A DNA stretch of 64,000 nucleotides from Durusdinium trenchii (taxonomy: Eukaryota; Sar; Dinophyceae; Suessiales; Symbiodiniaceae). Position numbers and translations under genes: made by a program. Shown piece after piece: positions 21,470-31,047 of the stretch (positions are counted from its first letter, which is position 1; every line of letters starts with the position of its first letter). Where the stretch lies: positions 198,989 through 262,988 of the forward strand of contig CAXAMN010000004.1 in assembly GCA_963970005.1 (NCBI GenBank), written 5' to 3'. Under the pieces are notes generated by a model. It saw nothing but the letters and a program-made list of their open reading frames with translations, was not told where the DNA came from and did no database searches.

Positions 21470-22087
21470 TCAGAAGGTCCTCCCCTTGACCCCCCCTCCG
21501 CGTCGCCCGTTGTTTCCTTTCGCGGCAGGGTTGCTATGGGCTTGGCCTTTACCAGGGGGCAGAGTAAACCTTACTTCCCTTTCTGTCCGTGCATTGGCCG
21601 GAGTAGATTGTTCAGGCTGTTCGGGCGGTGGCTTGCGGTATCTGGGTACTGCCCGGTCAGACAGTGCCCATAGGAGCTGTGCCTGTTCTTCCACCTGGGG
21701 GTTACTCGATGCCCATTCGTCTGGCCACGCTACGGCCGTTGCTGGGTAAGGTTCCCAGTGTGGCTGGAGTTTCTGCTCCCAGGGATGACAGGAAGGCTGC
21801 CAGTTAGATGAGCTGCTGCCTTGAGGCAGATGACTTGGCCGCACTGGCGGTTGTGCTTTCGCAGGGGTGTCTACGTCCTTGCGCTTGCATTCGCTGGGCG
21901 GGGACTTGACGATTGGACGCTGTTGCTTGCTTGTCTGCCTGTTGGCCGGCGGGGCAAGCTGGCTGAGCATGTGAAGAAGCTCTTTGACCGGGAGGCAAAC
22001 CCGAAGGGACAATTCGAGCAGCGGCTGCTTGTCATGATTATAGATGAGTTCACATCGGTTCGGACCGATGGAGACAGGCAGAGACAT
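21470..22087 (-). CDS. Unrecognised proline/glutamine-rich ORF (206 aa)
   Basis: ATG at 22087 (MSLPVSIGPNRCELIYNHDK). The frame is open to 22168, but this ATG is preferred because a spliced-leader-like motif lies just upstream. Residues 1-50 look folded (LLELSLRVCLPVKELLHMLSQ), followed by a Pro/Gln/Lys-rich region and a basic, Gly-rich end (GNNGRRGGGVKGRTF) that could bind nucleic acid. Such a composition is common in gag or ORF1-type proteins, but there is no zinc knuckle and no family was recognised. The frame changes before the next ORF at 21080. Confidence 0.4.
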   Translation of the reverse strand: MSLPVSIGPNRCELIYNHDKQPLLELSLRVCLPVKELLHMLSQLAPPANRQTSKQQRPIVKSPPSECKRKDVDTPAKAQPPVRPSHLPQGSSSSNWQPSCHPWEQKLQPHWEPYPATAVAWPDEWASSNPQVEEQAQLLWALSDRAVPRYRKPPPEQPEQSTPANARTEREVRFTLPPGKGQAHSNPAAKGNNGRRGGGVKGRTF

Positions 22088-22133
22088 GTCAGCAGTGGTA
22101 CTACTGTGGCCTCCTAAGTCACCGTATGAGGCA

Positions 22134-22157
22134 AGCCTCGAGCCAATGGTCTGCAGG
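22134..22157 (-). other. Degenerate spliced-leader-like motif upstream of the 206-aa ORF
   Basis: The minus strand reads AGACCATTGGCTCGAG. Against the leader this has one inserted base, a two-base gap and one mismatch in its last 16 positions. It lies about 47 bp upstream of the ATG at 22087 and in its orientation. Confidence 0.35.
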
Positions 22158-22419
22158 CATGCGCACAACCTGCCCGCAAGAGAGGAATGGCGCTCTTCGG
22201 TGGACTGGGTAAAAGAGGTGTGGCAAAAATAGAACCATAAGGATCAAATAGCACAAAATTTTAAATATTGTATAAAATAGAGAAATAATAACATTTTTTA
22301 ATTTTTTTAAATATTACTTAAATTAAAAATATCTATATAATTTAAGTAAAATATAAATATATATATTTAGAATTTAAATAAATAAATAAATATATATATG
22401 TATATATGCATGTATAAAG

Positions 22420-22850
22420 GCTGGAAGGGTCGTTGTTCCAGGGTTGAGGGTTGAAGATTTTGGATTCAGGGCGAGAGGGCTCATATGGATTTAAGGGTTA
22501 CGAATTTAATATGTATTTATATATGGGCTTCAACGCTTCAGGGCTTCAGGGTGGGTTTACGGTTGAGGGTTTTTGGGTTCAGGGCTTATTTTTGTATATA
22601 TTAATTCTTGTGAAGGTTTTTGGTTTGAGGGTTTTTGCGGATTAAGTTCAAATGCTTTAGGGTAGGGTTGAGGTTTTGGTTGTAGGGCTTCAACAGCTTA
22701 ACGTCAACAAGTAACTGTATACAGACTCTCAGACAGTAAGTACTCTCAGAAAACATCTCTCAGAAAGTTTCTCTCAAAAAGTATCTCTCAGAAAGCATAT
22801 CTTTCAGAAAGTATCTGTCATGTATAAAATATCTCTCAGAAATTGGAATT
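22420..22850 (+). repeat. Left GGGTT/TCTCAGA module of the TIR element
   Basis: A run of degenerate AGGGTT words (telomere-like; GGATTTAAGGGTTA near 22491) is followed by GCTTCAACAGCTTAACGTCA and then irregular TCTCAGAAAG repeats (22720-22850). The same order and wording recur at 27429-27870 in the same orientation. Confidence 0.7.
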
Positions 22851-24389
22851 GTCATCTCCTCCGCAAAACAGCTATCCAAACAAATAGAGGGTTCAGAGCT
22901 GGCCTGGCGTTTGTTGAACTTTTAAGGTTTGATGTTTCGGCTTGGTGCATTGTAAGTGTGGATGGAAACCGCACGAATCCAAAATCTCCGTCATGCCATG
23001 ACTCAGTTTTTGGCGCTTCACCTGCTCGGACCGCTGGCCACTTCTGGGCGCGTTTATTCACACTATGTCACACCTAGCTAGCTACATCGCTTCAGCACCT
23101 GGAAATGCGACCGGCGAACGATCTGATCCATCATGATTGTACCTTCGAAGTTCACTCTGTCTAAATCCAAACGCTTACACAAACATATGCCTTCAAAAGT
23201 CTCAAACTGCCTCCTCCAATCAGCTGCCAGGCTCCAAATCCATGACGCGTCGGGTCCACTCATGACGTGGCGGTTTCTCTAGACTTCCAAACAAGTCGAA
23301 ACAATTTGCAAAACCTTTCATACAACTAGCCAATGATGGTTTCAAATGGTCTCAATTAAGTGGACGTGACTATGAGCAGATCTCTGAGCAGGGACCCGCT
23401 CAAAATCATGAACCTTTCTCTCTCTAGACTTTAAATAATTCAAACTGAAACAATTCGCTAAACCTCTAGTACAACTAGCTATGCAACTATCCTTCAAAAT
23501 AGAAGCTCCACCAAATCTTTTTTAAAATCTCTCAGTGACAAAGTGTCTACAAGCTCTCTCAGAATCATGCAACACTACATGTTCAAAATGCTCAGCTAAA
23601 TCGACATCAGAACTGCAATGCAATGACAAACCGAAACACAAACTACCTACGATCACACTGCAATGACAAAATGACTGACAAAATGCAATGAATAAAAGAA
23701 ACTTCACCAAATCTCTTTCAAAATCTCTCACAAAGTGCCTATAAGCTGTCTCAAAAGCAACATGGCTCAAGCTAGGTTTAGGATTGCTGCTTTTATCGTG
23801 GAACGCGGCGCTATACCTCTTGTACAGTCGCAGAGTTTAATCCTACGATCCATGAAAATTTGAACAGTCGTTCTGAACCTGAACCCTATTTCCCAGCAAC
23901 TTCTGACATTTTTTCACACGTCTTCAACCGTTTATTCTTTGGCGACTTCTTCACAAACCGGGGTGCCCAAGCTCTACGCTGCCATCGGCTCCGAAGTTAA
24001 TTCAAAACCCATACGCATTGCAACACGGCAAACGCAAAAACCCTTAGACGACTTGTCTACTAAGCAAACGCAAACAAAGATTGGACAGATACGTATCTTT
24101 TTAGCATCGAATGTTCAGTACGATCTTAAGAGTGTTCGATGTGCAACGCAAGCCTGTATTTGTCCATTGCTTTTTGAACTGCGACAAGTGGCTTTGCCCC
24201 TTTGACGCAATTGACAATTAGAGTTTTTATACGACCCATCAAATCTTCTTGCACGATTCTTTCTATGGTTCAGCTACGTCTTGGAATACACCGCTCTACA
24301 CATCCGTTTTTGCAACTCTCACTCTCAAACACTCTGCCAAAGTTGCTGGAACAACATTTTTCTTCTCGGCCGCGCGTCGTGGATCGCAC

Positions 24390-26505
24390 CTAGTCAACGT
24401 CCTTCAGGCGTTCGAAGATTTCTGCCCTTTTATCATATAGTTCGGGTTTGGTCAAACCTTGTTTGACGTACTGCACCAAATTATGCACAATATCCTTGTG
24501 ATAGTGCACTTCGCATGATCCTACAATTTGTTCGAACTTTTTGTCCGACTCCAGCCACTTTCTGATGTAAGATTTTTTTTGGTAGGTTTCGACCTTGCAC
24601 CTCCCGTACTTCTCGGAGTCGAACCAATAGTTTGACGATTCCTTCTTGTTTTGGTTCTCCTCAGTGTGTGCTTTCTTTACCTTTTGTTGCTCCTCGTCCT
24701 TGTTGATCTTGTTGTCCATTTTCGCGGCAGGTCTCTTTTTGGGATGTTCCTCTTCGTCAGAAGAGATGGGAACGACTTCATCCTCAGCTTTAGGCCATTC
24801 CTCTTCTCCTTGTTCGTGTGCCTGTAGCTGACGTTGCTAGTTGGAAATGCGCGAGCGTGATCTAGCTAAATCTCTCAAAAAACGCTCTAAATCTCTCAGA
24901 AAAAACGCTCTGCAAGTAGTACTTAGTAGTTTAGAAATAGAACCTCAGAAATTCACTCTCGACTCTCAGATGTTTTCTCAGGACTCACAAAAAAGACTCT
25001 CAGGAACGATCTCTCAACAACATAACCTTCCACATGAACTACCAGCACCAGCAAATGGCACTGCATCATCACTAGTAGGCAAACCAATGCCTCCTGTAAA
25101 ACTGGAGAGTCTTGTTCCCGGTCCACTTCGGTGTGCGATTCCTCGGTCTCACCAGTCGATGAGGGCGCGTACGTCTGTCCAAATCACTTCGCCCAAAACA
25201 ATTTTGAAATTGATACCCTTGAAAAACCAAGCACATGCAACAAATCAAACCAGGAACTCCAGAGTCAGCGGAGCCTTCAGCAGTGTCTCCCAATACCTTT
25301 GCAAACCATATATAGTTTGAAAGCGAGCTGAATGTTTCAAATCTGCGTACCTCCTCTAACAAATCAGCTTCATACTTTGCCTGCCGCATTAGCAGGCATG
25401 ATAATTTGGGATCGCAGGCAACTGGCGAACAAGAAAACATGGACCTGCAAATTGTTGGGAGCGGCATCTCCATATGTAGTAGTCTGCGCAGTGCTGGAGG
25501 TGGCCTCCATATTATTTATGTTGCAAAGCTATCATTCTACGTCATCCTTAATGCACGCACCCTCCAGATAAAAATATGGATCTGCGCACTGTATTGACCA
25601 GTATCTCCATATGCAACAATCTGCGCACTGGAGCTGGCCTCCAGTCATTCATGTATCGAACACCCAAACAATTAATGTTCATGCTACTTAAGCTATACAT
25701 ACGTCGAACAATTTTCAAGCACATCTCACCCGACCAGCGCTGAAAAATCAGGCCACTCCGCCCCAGGAAGACTGTCTCTGGCTGAATCCTGCCAACAAAG
25801 TTCATCGTCCACCCATGGTCTACTTGCGGGCCGCACAACACAATAAACCCTGGCAAATTAGACTCCTGGCTTTCTGTGTTTGGACCAGATTCTTCACCGA
25901 AGCTTGATCTTCTGTCATTGCTCAAAAGAGCGACTATGTCACGCAGGTACTTCATTGCCAACTGCGACGCTTTTTGGGAAATGCTGTCAAACCTGAAGTA
26001 GCAGCTGCTATAGAATATATCACAAACTGGTCATCAAATCATAATCGCGAACATCCCTCAGAAAGTATCTCTCAGAAACAATTAATTTACACTCTCGGAT
26101 TACTTCAGATAAGACATACAATGAGTTCAAAGCAAAACCGATTGCAACTTTAATGACGCTGAGCCGCTCTTTACCATCTTTCTGTTTTCTAATTTTGCCC
26201 AATATCTGCCGAATCTTCTCTGAAGCGCGTTCCGCATCCACCAATTCGAATCTGGATTTTTGTGGCAGGCCATCAGTGCTGCATCCAACTTTTTGCCAGC
26301 TACAATGCAATTTGGGCACACCTTCACTAAAGCCAACAGTAATGGTCCGGCGCATTCAACAAAAGGCAGACAGCTGGCTGCAGCGCTAGTCCACGTGACC
26401 GCCTTGGCTTTCTCAATCGCGTTGTTTTCGCCACGCAATCCGCGACCTATAGCTGCGAAACCTTCTTCAAGCGCGGACTGCAGCATCCCAACGGTGACAC
26501 CTGAT
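24390..26505 (-). CDS. Possible spliced gene inside the TIR element (unrecognised)
   Basis: Several exon-like minus-strand segments start after AG acceptors. About 26497-26230 encodes VTVGMLQSALEEGFAAIGRG and later CLPFVECAGPLLLALVKVCP. Another frame over about 26265-26040 reads RFELVDAERASEKIRQILGK then SVIKVAIGFALNSLYVLS. About 25990-25700 encodes FDSISQKASQLAMKYLRDIV and LPGFIVLCGPQVDHGWTM. About 25400-25290 encodes AKYEADLLEEVRRFETFSS. About 24834-24390 encodes an acidic stretch, the NLS-like HPKKRPAAKM and a Lys-rich C-terminus ending at a stop at 24390. The segments look like real protein rather than shadow frames, but exon junctions cannot be fixed and no family was recognised. Confidence 0.35.
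25468..25665 (+). repeat. Short direct repeat pair inside the TIR element
   Basis: CTCCATATGTAGTAGTCTGCG followed by GGTGGCCTCCA (from about 25468) recurs diverged as CTCCATATGCAACAATCTGCG followed by GCTGGCCTCCA (from about 25606), about 138 bp apart. Confidence 0.5.
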
Positions 26506-27428
26506 CGCAATGGGAAAAGTACATATGTCCCTCAGAACTCACAACGTGTTAAGATCTTATCACCGCGTGCGCTCATATATCAATATCCCTTGCCTGGGTC
26601 CGTCGATCTTCGGCCTCTACGCTCAGTGCTGTCCGCCATCCCTAATGAAGCACCAAATCACCAAAGCCACGCAAATGTTTCCCTGGAAAAGTGCGCGTGA
26701 AAATGGTGACTTAATAATTCCCTTCAGAAAATCTCTCACAATATGGACTCCCAGAAAACTACAATTTCAAGATACAACAACCTCAGTTCAAGATACTCTG
26801 AAAATATTGCATTTGCTCTCACGAAATTTCTCCGAAAGCGCGTCAACTCTTATACTTAAGCTCTCACAAAGGCTCTCAACAAACCACAATCACACTGCAA
26901 TTACAAAATGCAATGAAATGACAAAATGCAATGACGCCAAAGTTGACAAAATGCAATGAACCAATGATGCAAACATTCAATGCCTTCAATAAAAGGGCCT
27001 CCACCAATAGCCAGGCTCCATGACGCGTCGGAACCAAATGAGTGATGTGAAAAATCCTATTTGGAAATTCATTCTGCTTAAGAACTCGAAGCTGATCTGA
27101 AAACGATGGAGACCATTTGAAACCGCCAATAGCGCTAGTTGTACTGGAGGTTTAGCGAGTTGCTTGAGCTTCTATGAAGTCTAGAGAGAGAAATGTTCAA
27201 AGCCACGTCCCCGCGTGTTCAGCATTAAGAATGGTGAGCCAGTGTCATCCAGCAAAGCTGCAAGAACATCGTGTTGCTCGTGTTCTGAGCACAGTCTGGG
27301 AAAGCATGTTCCAAAGGCCTGCTTCAATGATTCAAAACGGATCAAAACTCAAAGCATCCTCCAACGCAATATATGCCGAAGAAATGGATCACTGGCAAGC
27401 GTGCTTCAAACCATATCAAATATGTACC

Positions 27429-27870
27429 CTTGGGTTTGTTGGGGTTGAGAGTTTGGGTTTCGGGGTTTGGGGTTGATGGATTTAAGGGTTATGAGTTTAA
27501 AAGGCGTGTATAGGACTTCAGGGTCGGTTTAGGGCTGGGCTTGTGGGCTGTCAGGGGCGTTGAAGATTTTCAGAGTAAGGGCTTACACTTAATATTAATT
27601 CTTGTCAGGGTTTGGGGTTGGGGCCGGGCTTTCACGGGTTAAGTTTAAACGGCTTAAGGTAGGGTTGGTTTTGGCTCTAGGGCTTCCACAGTTAACGTCA
27701 ACAAGTCTCTCAGACAGTATCCCAGAATCTCTTAGAAAGTATCCCTCAAAAAGATTTCAAAAAGCATCTCTCAAAACATCGAGTCACTAGCAAAGGCTAA
27801 ACTTTACAGGCTCTCATAGATTAACCTCTCAAACTAAACCCTCAGAAATTGATGCAGACTCTCAGAAATT
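27429..27870 (+). repeat. Right GGGTT/TCTCAGA module of the TIR element (direct repeat)
   Basis: Shares GGATTTAAGGGTTA (near 27476), ATATTAATTCTTGT, TTAAGGTAGGGTTG, CAGTTAACGTCAACAAGT and TCTCAGACAGTA with the left module at 22420-22850. It is in direct, not inverted, orientation. Confidence 0.7.
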
Positions 27871-28230
27871 AACTTTCAAAAGCCTAAATAGTCACTAAAA
27901 ACAATATATATGTACATATTTAAAATTTAAATATACATATTTTTATTTTAACTAAAATTTACATATCTCTAAAATTTAAAGATATTCAAATTTTTAAAAA
28001 ATACATTAGTTTTAGCTATATCTAAATTTTTATGTTATTTGATCCTTATGGAAGGTTGCTGGATACACTCATTCACAGGCCGCTACTATACGGGTGCACC
28101 GAAGTCTCTATTGGCAAACCAACTACTGAGGATGAAAGGGAAAAGAGCGTGGCAACAGTTAAACCGCACAGTTTCCTTTTCTGGGCTCATCGCAGCATCT
28201 CCTCTCCTCGCAGCAAGGAGATTGTCTCCC

Positions 28231-28740
28231 CTACAGTAGCTGTTCGAGGGCATCTTCCAGCGTTTCCATTTCTGTGCAGATTCCCTGGCACGCCCTAGCT
28301 CCACATTGATGGGCATAGCTATTACCAACAAGTGGATGATTTTGGATAGTGTGCAGCAAGTTTCGAGTGTTTTGCCAAATTGCCGTCACCCTGCGCAGTG
28401 CTTCCTGAACGAGGCTCAGGAAGGGCGGGCGGTGAGACACATTCACCTGTGCCTGCGTTTGTAAACCGCTATGCGCGTCCAGAGCCTGTGGTCTCGCGGC
28501 CTGCGCTGCATACACACCACACTGACATGTTGGCTCTTCTTGATAGATAGCAAAAACGGGGGGTTCTGGTAGTACCCCCGTGAATGCCGGTTGTGGAGAG
28601 ATGTGCGCAGCTGCTCGGCGTTTAGCTGGGGGCGGAAAAGCCTGGAGCGTGAGGTGCTCCAGCGATCGGAAGGTAAAAATTTTGATCACCAAAGCAATCC
28701 AAGTCCCACCCACTCGGTGCTTCCTCATGCCTTCACGCAT
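28231..28740 (-). CDS. Unrecognised ORF antisense to the start of the LRR gene (170 aa)
   Basis: ATG at 28740 (MREGMRKHRVGGTW), stop at 28231. The N-terminus has IALVIKIFTFRSLEHLTLQ, then a Pro/Ala-rich part with a C-x-C motif (EEPTCQCGVYAAQ). The C-terminal half looks helical with aromatic and His residues (LVQEALRRVTAIWQNTRNLL), and it ends in an acidic Leu-rich segment (METLEDALEQLL). It belongs to the same minus-strand series as the ORFs at 20.3-22.1 kb, separated from them by the TIR element. It overlaps the open frame upstream of the LRR gene on the other strand, so one of the two 5' ends must be shorter. Confidence 0.4.
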   Translation of the reverse strand: MREGMRKHRVGGTWIALVIKIFTFRSLEHLTLQAFPPPAKRRAAAHISPQPAFTGVLPEPPVFAIYQEEPTCQCGVYAAQAARPQALDAHSGLQTQAQVNVSHRPPFLSLVQEALRRVTAIWQNTRNLLHTIQNHPLVGNSYAHQCGARACQGICTEMETLEDALEQLL

Positions 28741-28776
28741 TCGAACGAGATAAGGCACCTACAAGTTGAAGCAGGG

Positions 28777-29481
28777 ATGCACACCATTGGAGAGGCAGCC
28801 TGGCAGCATTGCAATAGGTTGCTGATAGCGCACCTGCCCAGCTCCCTAGTATGCCTGAAAGACGGAGCTTTCAGGCGATGTTATGTGCTCCACACAGTCA
28901 CTCCCCCAGGGTGCAAACATTTCGGGTGTTGGGTATTTGAGGAGTGCCATGCGCTTGCCCGGGTAGGTGACCCAGACAGAGCAGGCAATCAGCTTGCGCC
29001 GCAAGCACGCCTCCACACTCGAGCCTTTGAAAAATGCCGTACTTTGCAGACAATCAATTTGGAAAGGACTGCGTATCCCCCACCCACAAGACCCGAATCG
29101 AGTCATACCAGAAGGCTGTTTCTCGGAGGCAGGGCTAGAGATGCTCACCATCTCAAGTTAGCCAAGACACTGAGACCCATCGAGCGTGAAGCCTTCCTAA
29201 GATGTACTTCCTTGGAAGAAATACACACTCCACCTGCCCTGCTCTATATCAACAAGCGAGCTTTCGCAGGTTGCACACAGCTATGCAAGCTAGTACGAAT
29301 GGGCAAGAAAGGAACGTGGCGGGGCACTTATGCTGAATATGATGCTTTCGAGACGTGCACTAAGCTGGCACTCCCTACCTGGATTCGGTTTCTCCCCAAG
29401 CGCAATGCTGTAAAAGAAGAGTGGGAGGACTTCATGAGATGCTGCGCCGACGCCAATCTAAGCGCTGCCGCGCATCGGTAG
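28777..29481 (+). CDS. BspA-type leucine-rich-repeat (LRR_5) protein
   Basis: The first ATG in frame is at 28777, although the frame is open from 28591 and the pre-ATG sequence (NEIRHLQVEAG) looks like part of a repeat, so the 5' end may extend further. Repeats of about 23 residues have the LRR_5 pattern of aromatic/AF, Cys and Leu: IGEAAWQHCNRLLIAHLPSS, LKDGAFRRCYVLHTVTPPGC, WVFEECHALARV, RAFEKCRTLQTINLE, EAFLRCTSLEEIHTP, RAFAGCTQLCKLVRM. The C-terminal cap is PTWIRFLPKRN. BspA-type LRRs usually mediate protein or surface binding. There is no signal peptide or membrane span. It is transcribed divergently from the minus-strand ORF cluster. Confidence 0.7.
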   Translation: MHTIGEAAWQHCNRLLIAHLPSSLVCLKDGAFRRCYVLHTVTPPGCKHFGCWVFEECHALARVGDPDRAGNQLAPQARLHTRAFEKCRTLQTINLERTAYPPPTRPESSHTRRLFLGGRARDAHHLKLAKTLRPIEREAFLRCTSLEEIHTPPALLYINKRAFAGCTQLCKLVRMGKKGTWRGTYAEYDAFETCTKLALPTWIRFLPKRNAVKEEWEDFMRCCADANLSAAAHR

Positions 29482-30512
29482 CAAAGCTTGCAAAAGGGTC
29501 AGGGAGATGGGACTCCCGGATTGGCTTGGCTAATCGGCTCAGTGCTCACTAACGGAACAGTAGGGAGGCTCTGGGCTGTCACTCCAAATGCCAATTCTGC
29601 CATCGCACCTGAGTAGATAGCCAGCTCCCCTGGCTGCCTCCCAAGAGGTGGTCAAGGCTGGGTACAGTGTACAGATAACTAGTACTAGGAATAGCGGCGT
29701 TTCACCGTTTCACATAGTTCATGGGGCTTGCATGTTGTCTTGAACTCCGGTCCACTCGTGAGACCATGGAAGGAAGTATAACCTGCCGCGGCTCGACCGC
29801 TTTGCAACGATTGCGCTCACTCACGGTTGATTTGCACTCTGGAAGTGGTCGGTGTGGCGCATCCTGCCACGTCGTGAGACCATTTGCACTTGTCGATGGT
29901 CTTGTTTTTTGATACTGCTACCTGGGTGCAAGATCTCATCACCTCCCCCCTTGGGGGGGGGGAGGGGGACTTCGTAGCTACCTCCGGATTTTCTAAAAGC
30001 CGCGGCTTGCCAGCTGCAGATCTCCTGGGATCTTTCATTTCGTTCATATTCGCATGCTCTTCCCAAGGGTCTCAAGTGCCATGCTTCTCATAACCTGGAA
30101 CAGAGGCCGGAATAGAGGCAGGGTCCAAGTGATCAAGTATACTCGTTACAACACCCTGGGTAGTCTTGTCTTGGCTCGTCCCGTATGTAGTGAGGTAGAG
30201 ATGCTTACTGTCTATCCTACCTCTCGCTTTGGCACATATCTGACATCGTACAATTCGCAAGCAAAGGCCAAGAGCAAGTGGAATTTTGTTCCGCAAACAG
30301 CCGAGAGCAAGCTGGAATTTTGTAACGCAAGCATTGAGGAGTGTTCGTCACAGTGGAGGCCAACTAGGAGCTCTTCAATTTAGCATAGGCTCGGTCGTGA
30401 TCTTTGATACAAGTTCCGTCTTGCCTGGCTCCGAAACTGGCCTAGAAAGCAACTCACACTTGCATCCAGTCTTGCTCGACAATGACTGAGGGCACAACAC
30501 CCCCTCGTTGAA
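29482..30512. other. Unassigned sequence up to the first scaffold gap
   Basis: No coding frame is supported. It contains a GC hairpin at 29940-29968 (CACCTCCCCCC, TT, G-rich arm) resembling those at about 6951-6972 and 12784-12796. Confidence 0.4.
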
Positions 30513-30522
30513 NNNNNNNNNN
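30513..30522. other. Assembly gap (10 N)
   Basis: Ten N bases; the true gap length is unknown. Confidence 0.99.
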
Positions 30523-31047
30523 GTGCTTGTTTGTTTTGGTGGTTGGGCCTTGGTGGGTTGGCCTCTTTGGTTCTGGCTCGTATCCTCTCATCCGACTCTT
30601 CGAATTCATCCAAGGTGACTTGTGCCTCTCGGCACACATAGCGCCCGTACCCGTGCAAAAAAAAACAACAACCTGAAGTGACATGAAGGAAATCGGCAAA
30701 CGGTCATCAGGCGAGGGAAATACGTGGTCAAAAAATGAATCCAGCTATCTGCATGAAACCAAGAAATTGTCAAAAGCAATCAGTCACGAAAAATCGATCA
30801 AAGGGCAAAAATGAGCACGAAAACTGACTGTCGGTTGCATTGGTTCAAGAAGGTAAAAGCGATTTCACAAATAGACTGAAAACCAAGACATGTGATCGCA
30901 GCTCGCTGGCACAAAGAATTGCGCTCGGATTCTGCGAAGCCGGAGTTGGTGGTGGAATGTGAAACGCGTGGACTAGCCTCTCTCAAGTGTGGTGAGTTGG
31001 TGTTGGTGTTGAGGAAGGTGGGTTGGTCGGTTGTATATGGTGAAGCC

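Larger units (their letters stand above)
22235..28051. mobile_element. 5.8-kb element with terminal inverted repeats
   Basis: The left end starts CCATAAGGATCAAATA (22235) and the right end is its reverse complement (ending 28051). 22 of the outermost 24 bases match. Inside each end is a strongly AT-rich stretch (about 22253-22410 and 27895-28030). The element sits in the spacer between two minus-strand ORFs (28231-28740 and 21470-22087). The flanks allow an AA target duplication, too short to prove. Composition differs sharply from the neighbours. Much of the interior is repeats; a possible spliced gene lies on the minus strand. No transposase was recognised, so it could be non-autonomous. 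Confidence 0.7.

Noticed and set aside
22720-22850. TCTCAGAAAG repeats as a possible CRISPR array
   Set aside because: Irregular spacing, no uniform repeat-spacer structure, eukaryotic genome.
26895-26960. CAAAATGCAATGA repeats as a satellite
   Set aside because: Only a few irregular units; treated as part of the internal repeats of the inverted-terminus element (also at about 23660-23700).
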